The translations under genes were made by a program, and so were the position numbers. From NCBI GenBank assembly GCA_002437305.1, contig DJOW01000041.1:1-29658 (forward strand): 29,658 bases of DNA. The letters run 5' to 3'. Within the stretch, counting starts at the first letter, position 1; each line of letters begins with the position of its first letter. Shown here one piece after another: positions 24,945 to 29,658 of the stretch. The notes under the pieces are model-generated. The model did not search any database and was not told the origin of the DNA. It saw only the letters and a program-made list of their open reading frames with translations. Source of the DNA: Bacteroidales bacterium UBA6428 (GTDB taxonomy: Bacteria > Bacteroidota > Bacteroidia > Bacteroidales > UBA932).

Positions 24945-25280
24945 ATGATAATACCTGACTGGGCCAAGGAGCTGAACTGCTCCATAACCGTCTGTGACAA
25001 GGACGGAGTGATTATCTATCAGAACGATCCTGCCGTGAGACAGTACGAGAAGCATGGCAGCCTGATCGGAAAGAACCTTTTCGGCTGCCACGGTGAACGT
25101 TCCGCAGGCATAATCCGTCACCTGCTGGAGACGGGCGGCACGAACTGCTACACCATCGAGAAGCAAGGTGTACACAAATTCATCTTCCAGAGCGCCTGGA
25201 AGGAAGACGGCGAGGTGAAGGGGCTATGCGAGATCTCCATCATCACTCCATCGGAGATGCCTCACTACGTCAGGGAATAA
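24945..25280 (+). CDS. Stand-alone PAS-domain protein
   Basis: A 111-aa cytoplasmic protein that is essentially one PAS fold: LNCSITVCDKDGVIIYQND (first strands), then SLIGKNLFGCHGERSAGIIR with a Cys-His pair like the NCHP motif of some ligand-binding PAS proteins, and HKFIFQSAWKEDGEVKGLCEI (last strands). No kinase, cyclase or helix-turn-helix output is attached, so it may sense a small molecule, redox state or haem and act through a partner. The start at 24945 is favoured over a frame opening at 24795, which would overlap the permease gene; a near-consensus -7 box (TATCTTCG, 24916-24923) lies upstream. It overlaps the end of the opposing membrane pseudogene by 11 bp. Confidence 0.75.
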   Translation: MIIPDWAKELNCSITVCDKDGVIIYQNDPAVRQYEKHGSLIGKNLFGCHGERSAGIIRHLLETGGTNCYTIEKQGVHKFIFQSAWKEDGEVKGLCEISIITPSEMPHYVRE

Positions 25281-25548
25281 AGGATTTGAATATGAATCGG
25301 CAGGCCGCGAGGATGAGCATCGTGCCGAGGCCGGAGTAGAAGGATGCGATGAATTCAGCGGGGAGTCCGGGTATGAACTTCAGGCTGACGCCAAGGCATG
25401 CCATGCCCACAATCAGAATCCATCCGCCGGGTGGGAATGTATGCCAGGGAGTCGTCTTCCGCGGCAGTCCGGCGATGCGCGCCGAGTACTTGTTCACGGC
25501 TTTGCGGAACATGAGGTAGAAGCACATCAGCACAAAGGCCGTGATGAG
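25270..25548 (-). pseudogene. 5'-truncated integral membrane protein
   Basis: The remaining frame encodes about 92 residues with two or three hydrophobic helices (LITAFVLMCFYLMF; GGWILIVGMACLGVSLKFI; FIASFYSGLGTMLILAACRF). Reading upstream in the same frame, the protein-like sequence continues two codons into a helix and then meets TAG at 25549-25551, exactly where a plus-strand ATPase fragment begins. The true N-terminus is therefore missing. A GTG at 25533 could start an 87-aa remnant, but I see no promoter. Family not identified; a Bacteroidales conserved membrane protein is likely. Confidence 0.55.
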
Positions 25549-26418
25549 CTAGCCACACACCTTTCCGGCAGAAGCAAGGAGATCCACCTCTATCCGTTCT
25601 CTTTCCCGGAATATTGTGAGGCCTTCGATGTTGACATCTCCAAATTAACAACCAAGGCGGAGGCATTCCGCAGAAAGGCGTTTGACGACTACTCAAGGCA
25701 AGGCGGATTCCCCGAACTACTTCACCTGCAGGACAAAAGGTCCTATGTCTCAGGACTTGTGAAGAACATCCTCACAAGAGACATTGAGCAACGCTACCAA
25801 ATCAGCTACAAATCCGAGTTCGAGGAGATGGCGCAACACCTTCTCAACATCTCCCCGACCTCCGTGGTGGCGACTGACCTTAAATATCTGTTCCATTTCA
25901 AATCCGAGCACACGGCCAAGAAGTACGTTGACTACCTCAAGCAAGCCTTTGTACTGACAGGATTAAGAAAGTACTCTCGCAAGAGCAGGGTCAGAGCGAC
26001 CAAAGAGAAGGTCTATGCGGTTGATGTGGCAATGATGGATAAACGTGAGAACGCCTTCGCCGGTGACAATCTTGGTTGGAGATTAGAGACCATCGTGTTC
26101 TCTCATCTTCTTCGCAAAAGCAAAATCGAAGGGCTTGACATCTACTACCTTAGCGAGCGTTCCAGCAAATGCGACTTCATCGTCTGCAAGGGAAACGCCA
26201 CTGTCCACGCCATACAGGTGTCCTACGACATTTCCAACGAGAAGACATTCCGCCGTGAGATAAACGGACTCAAAACCGCGTCACGAATCACCGGTTGCAA
26301 GGACCTGCTTCTACTGACAGACCACGACAGAGGCACTCACAAAGATGGCGACCTCGAAATCAGGATTATGCCGGTCTATGAGTGGAGCATCACCCTTACG
26401 CAGCCAACCAATGAATAA
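25546..26418 (+). pseudogene. 5'-truncated AAA+ ATPase (AAA_14/DUF4143 type)
   Basis: From 25546 the translation matches the middle and C-terminal part of the large archaeal/bacterial AAA_14-DUF4143 family: ELATHLSGRSKEIHLYPFSFPEYC (shown here in two parts: ELATHLSGR and then the strand ending FSFPEYC), RKAFDDYSRQGGFPELL, LVKNILTRDIEQRY, the DUF4143 region VATDLKYLFHFKSEHTAKKY, and DFIVCKGN near the C-terminus. The N-terminal ~100-150 residues with Walker A and B are absent. Upstream in the same frame the sequence is antisense to the membrane pseudogene and is not protein-like. The 3' end is intact (TAA at 26416-26418). ATPases of this kind are common accessory genes of unclear role. Not expected to be functional. 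Confidence 0.75.
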
Positions 26419-26522
26419 GCTAAAGGAATATTCAGCCAAATCTCACTTTTGAATCCAGCCGTCAACTGTGCGGGTGCGGGAGGAAAAGTTGAGAAACGAT
26501 GTCTTTTGGCGAGGTAAACGCA

Positions 26523-26561
26523 AACCTTGGATTTGCAGCGTGGTTTTATGAACCCAAGGTT
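26523..26561. promoter_or_regulatory. 8-bp dyad AACCTTGG/CCAAGGTT
   Basis: Perfect 8-bp arms at 26523-26530 and 26554-26561 with a 23-nt centre, about 160 bp before the regulator promoter. Possible operator; no T-tract follows, so it is probably not a terminator of the ATPase remnant. Confidence 0.3.
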
Positions 26562-26719
26562 CGTAGGTAACGAATCAAACGGTATCGCAAACGGAACTTC
26601 CGGTGCTTTTATTCTTTCTCGGAACCTACTTTCTGACAACGTAACATTTTGACCATCAACACCCTTGTGGAAAACAATCAACATTTGGCACAAATCGTCT
26701 TACTTTTGTCCGTAGCGCC

Positions 26720-26749
26720 TTTGCGGATGAGATTTTTGTTCTATCTTTG
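26720..26749 (+). promoter_or_regulatory. Promoter of the TPR-HTH regulator
   Basis: TTTG (26720-26723), 18 bp, then TATCTTTG (26742-26749): the best full Bacteroidetes-type -33/-7 promoter in the window. The transcript would start near 26756, 16 nt before the ATG at 26772, which fixes the start and excludes the longer open frame from 26649. Confidence 0.7.
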
Positions 26750-26771
26750 GGAGACTTTTACACACTTGACA

Positions 26772-28412
26772 ATGAAATATTCACTGACCATTCTACCTTT
26801 TCTAATCTGCGTCCTTACCTTTTGCGAACGGCAGGATGTCATCACCGAAAGCCTTGACCGTGCCGAGTCTTGTATGTCAGACCGTCCGGACTCAGCCCTC
26901 GCGATCCTTGAGGCGATGGACTCCACGCATTTCAATTCAAGGCGGCAGAACGCCCGCTATGCCCTCCTGAAGTCGATGGCTCTCGACAAGAACTACATAG
27001 ACCGGACTGACGACTCGCTCGTCAACGTAGCGGTCAACTACTACCGCCATCGCTGCAACCCAGCCTACAAGTTCAAGTCCTACTACTATCAGGCCCGCAT
27101 CTACCAGAACGCTGACCAATTGGATAAAGCCATGGCTAGTCTCGTGCGTGCGGAACATGTAGAGAAGAAACACATTGAGGCATCGAATCTTGCGCGTCTG
27201 CATATTGCCAAATCACGCATCCTTATAGAACACTATGATTATTCAGATGAATTGCTGGCTGAACTAAAAAATGTAGAACTATACTCCAAGGAGGCAGGCA
27301 ATGCTGACAATTATGTGTCATCTCTGTTGGATCAGGCTGAAACTTACATTATTAGAGACAAATTCGAAGAGGCTTCTCTATGTTTGGATGTCATCCGTGA
27401 TCTGGATACCTTGTCGAGAAGAAGTATGTTAGGCTATAATAAAACCCTCCTTTGGCTGTCGGTCAAATCCAAACAACCTGTTGACAGTATTTCTGCAATC
27501 ACGCAAAAGTATCTTGACATTGCCGAAGACTCGACTGAGATTAATTGGGAATATGTTGCCGAAGCGTATATGAAGTCTGGAGAGAGCATGCAGGCACTCA
27601 AAGCTCTTCATGCGCAATCATTGTTTAATGATGTTTCCGAGGACGAGGCCTACTACTACCTTTTGTCCAAAACACGCTTAAAATTAGGTGATTATGCTCT
27701 CGCATACGGCGCTCTGCACAAATATTCTGAGATTAGTGACTCGCTTGATATGGTGAAAATGTCCCAGGAGGTCAAATCTGTAGAGGAAAAATATGAGAAA
27801 AATTTGCTGATCAGGAGGCAACGTCTGACAATATGTGTGGCTGCATTGATTTTAATTTTCTCCATGACCATATTTATCATTTATGTGCGTAAGAAAAAAT
27901 CCTCAGAAGAAAGATTGAGGCGGAAATATAACGACCTTAAGGACGAATATGAGTTCTTGAAGAAGGCGCAGGAACGTATTCTGCCAGAGGCTGACGAAGA
28001 GGCTCATAGGATACTTGAGCGGAGAATCAAGGCTTTGGGACATTTCCTCTCTAAAGACACACCTGACTCTCTGTCTAAAGTTGCTGATAAACTTGAAGAT
28101 TTGACGGCTGACAAGAACACTGTAACAGATAGTATTGGAATGCTGTACGCTATGTACCATCCCAACTTCGTTCTAAAATTGGAAGAATATGGATTGACAG
28201 CGTCGGAAGTGGGTTTTTGCTGCCTATTGGTACTCGGACTAAAAACATCCGAGTTAAGTATGGTCGTCAATAAATCAAACACATATAACATCAGTAGCCG
28301 CATCAGAGCAAAACTTAAACTTGAACATAATTCGGGCAAACTATCAAATTGGTTGACCGATCTCTATGCGGCGTCGGAGGATGAGCATAAACCCGTTACT
28401 GACATACTGTAG
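26772..28412 (+). CDS. Membrane-spanning TPR regulator with C-terminal LuxR-like HTH
   Basis: A 546-aa protein. The signal or lipoprotein segment ends LTFC near residue 17, followed by TPR-like helical repeats in the periplasm (about 25-335; for example SYYYQARIYQNADQLDKAMA). One transmembrane helix (about 352-372, VAALILIFSMTIFIIYV) precedes a basic stop (RKKK), a coiled coil (about 377-420) and a C-terminal DNA-binding-like domain (about 470-522) with the LuxR-like pattern YGLTASEVGFCCLLVLGLK followed by SELSMVVNKSNTYNISSRIR. This architecture is common in Bacteroidetes as a one-protein membrane regulator that passes an envelope signal to DNA. The genes just downstream are likely targets. 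Codon use changes sharply inside the gene near 27160-27240, from GC-rich to AT-rich. Confidence 0.82.
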   Translation: MKYSLTILPFLICVLTFCERQDVITESLDRAESCMSDRPDSALAILEAMDSTHFNSRRQNARYALLKSMALDKNYIDRTDDSLVNVAVNYYRHRCNPAYKFKSYYYQARIYQNADQLDKAMASLVRAEHVEKKHIEASNLARLHIAKSRILIEHYDYSDELLAELKNVELYSKEAGNADNYVSSLLDQAETYIIRDKFEEASLCLDVIRDLDTLSRRSMLGYNKTLLWLSVKSKQPVDSISAITQKYLDIAEDSTEINWEYVAEAYMKSGESMQALKALHAQSLFNDVSEDEAYYYLLSKTRLKLGDYALAYGALHKYSEISDSLDMVKMSQEVKSVEEKYEKNLLIRRQRLTICVAALILIFSMTIFIIYVRKKKSSEERLRRKYNDLKDEYEFLKKAQERILPEADEEAHRILERRIKALGHFLSKDTPDSLSKVADKLEDLTADKNTVTDSIGMLYAMYHPNFVLKLEEYGLTASEVGFCCLLVLGLKTSELSMVVNKSNTYNISSRIRAKLKLEHNSGKLSNWLTDLYAASEDEHKPVTDIL

Positions 28413-28483
28413 ATATGCTTTGTGCAAAAGTAGACAAATTTTCTTCAATAGCTTTATCTATAATGATATACAAATTGCTGAAG

Positions 28484-28491
28484 TAGGTTTG
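28484..28491 (+). promoter_or_regulatory. Candidate -7 box for the small secreted protein
   Basis: TAGGTTTG matches TAnnTTTG in the AT-rich 135-bp gap between the regulator and the small secreted protein. It lies 57 nt before the ATG. No -33 element at normal spacing. Confidence 0.35.
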
Positions 28492-28547
28492 ATATTTCAA
28501 TAGTAGAAAACTAATACAGAACTTTACGCTAACAAATTTTATGAAAA

Positions 28548-28928
28548 ATGACAAAGAACTGTATTATTTCAGTGGCTCTTATGCTATTGGCTATATGCCC
28601 TTCAGCTAGTGCTCTGCGTGCGTCTGACGACATCGTAAAGAAAGATGTCGTCATTACTACTCAAAACAAGAACATCTATGACAGGGATGGAAGTCACGGC
28701 GTAGAAGTATTTCTTATGACCATTTCGTCCGAGCTGGAGATCTGTTGTATTGATGAAGGGACTGTCTCCGTCTATCTCTTCAACTCCCGCAATCAGATGT
28801 GTGGCTATGCCGAGTATGATTCGGCGGAGACCCCTGTCGAGAGGCTTGATGTCCCAAAGCAGTCAGGCACTTACCACATTGTTATCATTACTGATAAGTC
28901 CTACTCTGAAGGAACATTTGTTAAGTAA
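28548..28928 (+). CDS. Small secreted beta-sandwich protein (DUF3244-like)
   Basis: A 126-aa protein with a Sec signal peptide (residues 1-22, ending SASA). The mature ~100 residues are predicted all-beta: VEVFLMTISSELEICCIDEG, then TVSVYLFNSRNQMCGYAEYD and SGTYHIVIITDKSYSEGTFVK, the pattern of short Bacteroidetes proteins of the DUF3244 kind that resemble a secretion-tail-like Ig fold. Two adjacent cysteines (ICC) and one further Cys are present. The start at 28548 is set by the signal peptide; an overlapping ATG at 28541 is in another frame. It lies between the membrane regulator and the S74 protein and may be exported under their control. Family assignment tentative. Confidence 0.65.
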   Translation: MTKNCIISVALMLLAICPSASALRASDDIVKKDVVITTQNKNIYDRDGSHGVEVFLMTISSELEICCIDEGTVSVYLFNSRNQMCGYAEYDSAETPVERLDVPKQSGTYHIVIITDKSYSEGTFVK

Positions 28929-28973
28929 CTTAATTGCAATACATAACACACTATTAATCAAATTATCAATCTT

Positions 28974-29612
28974 ATGAAAAAGTCAGCCGTATTCGTATTG
29001 GCGTTGGTCGCCATGTCTCTGTTCACAGGCAACTATGCAACCGCACAGTTAAGATACCAATCAGGAAGATTCTTGATGGGTACAAGCACACCTTACTATT
29101 ACTATTACTATACTATGTCAGTAGCCGGAAACGGCATATACTTCAATAACACCAACGGAAGGTATCTCCAAATCAGTGTAGCCGCCACCGGCGCCCCAAG
29201 AATCGCAGGCCATAATGACCAGATCGTCTTCTACAACTCTGAGAAGGAATCGTTCAACAGCATTCAGGTCAGCAAAGTCTATAACTATTCCGACGCAAGA
29301 GCCAAAACCAATGTCCGTTCGCTTAATAACGGCTTGGACATCATATCACAATTGCATCCCGTCACTTACAACTTCAAGGGAAATGAAGCCCACACAGCAA
29401 ACCTCACGTCAGGCATTTCCTACAACAGGTACACAGGAAGCAACTCTGAAATAGGATTATTGGCTCAGGAAATCGAAGAGGTGCTGCCGAATCTGGTCTA
29501 TACAGATGACGAAGGCCGCAAACTTGTGGATTACACGGCGATAATCCCGATTCTGATCGATGCGGTCAAATCCCTTCAGCAAGAAGTGGAAACACTAAAG
29601 GCCAGCAAATAG
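28974..29612 (+). CDS. Exported protein with peptidase S74 (tail-spike chaperone) domain
   Basis: A 212-aa protein. A Sec signal peptide (1-24, ending ATAQ) precedes a short beta-rich region (25-100) that includes six tyrosines in a row (residues 41-46). A C-terminal intramolecular chaperone/peptidase S74 domain (about 104-200) follows with the catalytic motif S106-D-A-R-A-K111, LNNGLDIISQLHPVTYNFKG, IGLLAQEIEEVLPNLV and VDYTAIIPILIDAVKSLQ, then a C-terminal coiled coil. In phage tail spikes this domain trimerises the fibre and cuts itself off at the Ser, with Lys as partner; both residues are present. In Bacteroidetes, exported proteins with this domain are known but their role is unclear. 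Starts 45 bp after the small secreted protein; probably the same transcript. Confidence 0.88.
   Translation: MKKSAVFVLALVAMSLFTGNYATAQLRYQSGRFLMGTSTPYYYYYYTMSVAGNGIYFNNTNGRYLQISVAATGAPRIAGHNDQIVFYNSEKESFNSIQVSKVYNYSDARAKTNVRSLNNGLDIISQLHPVTYNFKGNEAHTANLTSGISYNRYTGSNSEIGLLAQEIEEVLPNLVYTDDEGRKLVDYTAIIPILIDAVKSLQQEVETLKASK
29094..29111 (+). repeat. TACTAT hexanucleotide repeat (three copies) in the S74 gene
   Basis: Three tandem TACTAT units encode Tyr41-Tyr46. Gain or loss of a unit would keep the frame and change the number of tyrosines, so this could vary between strains. Confidence 0.7.
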
Positions 29613-29658
29613 CCTTTTAGGCAATCCTATATGTATAATTATTAGTGATGCGATAAAT
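29613..29658. other. Sequence after the S74 gene to the window end
   Basis: Only 46 bp. A short dyad GCCT-TTT-AGGC (29612-29622) overlaps the last base of the stop codon; it is too small to call a terminator. Nothing else seen. Confidence 0.4.

Larger units (their letters stand above)
26419..26771. other. 353-bp gap upstream of the TPR-HTH regulator
   Basis: No gene seen. It holds a dyad (26523-26561), a lone -7-like box (TACTTTTG, 26701-26708) and the promoter at 26720-26749, described separately. Confidence 0.6.

Noticed and set aside
25441..25545. Upstream extension of the ATPase frame to an ATG at 25441
   Set aside because: The extension is antisense to the membrane pseudogene and lacks the expected Walker A region, so it is not the native N-terminus.
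26649..26771. Longer start of the TPR regulator at 26649
   Set aside because: It would place the start upstream of a strong promoter (26720-26749) and hide the signal segment.
28974..29612. Prophage tail-fibre region
   Set aside because: Only the S74 domain is phage-like; a signal peptide is present and no other phage gene is in view.

Overview
The window looks like a chromosomal segment of a Bacteroidota member, most likely order Bacteroidales. The evidence is a SusC/SusD pair, BACON and DUF5018-type lipoproteins, several -7 promoter boxes of the Bacteroidetes form TAnnTTTG, weak Shine-Dalgarno signals, and housekeeping genes (guaA, glnS, rmuC, yicC) whose proteins have Bacteroidales character. 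I cannot assign a genus from sequence alone. Composition is fairly GC-rich by eye, apart from the promoter regions and the last ~2.5 kb.

Layout. (1) 61-1644, minus: guaA (GMP synthase). (2) 1673-14488, minus: a tightly spaced operon transcribed right to left: SusC, SusD, a DUF5018-type lipoprotein, a GHL10/DUF187-type glycoside-hydrolase-like lipoprotein, a three-BACON lipoprotein, a RenBP-type N-acylglucosamine 2-epimerase, and an exported FAD-dependent oxidoreductase. guaA follows after only 28 bp. (3) 14656-18359, plus: the divergent arm of the same locus: a Tat-exported DUF4434-type protein, an MFS sugar porter, and a ROK-family repressor. Two back-to-back promoters with identical -7 boxes (TACCTTTG) lie in the AT-rich gap. 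Together (2) and (3) form a polysaccharide/glycan utilisation locus (PUL) with binding, import, epimerisation and regulation genes but no recognisable conventional glycosidase or lyase. (4) 18871-20337 rmuC (plus) and 20804-21691 yicC (minus) converge on a 466-bp gap that holds five copies of a 27-nt unit with fixed geometry. (5) 21982-24874, plus: glnS followed by a LolC/E-type ABC permease. (6) 24945-26418: a stand-alone PAS protein and a scar where two genes, a membrane protein on minus and a DUF4143-type ATPase on plus, have both lost their 5' halves at one junction. (7) 26772-29612, plus: a TPR/transmembrane/LuxR-like regulator, a small secreted beta-sandwich protein, and an exported protein with a peptidase S74 (tail-spike chaperone) domain.

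How the PUL probably works (inference). SusC/SusD and three surface lipoproteins capture a glycan or glycoconjugate. The GHL10-like and DUF4434 proteins are the only candidates for cleavage. The FAD enzyme may oxidise a sugar outside the cytoplasm. The MFS porter imports a small sugar, the AGE-type epimerase interconverts C2 epimers, and the ROK protein senses the sugar and controls both arms. The substrate cannot be read from the sequence. At the whole-window scale the hexamer GAATAT/ATATTC is strikingly over-represented.
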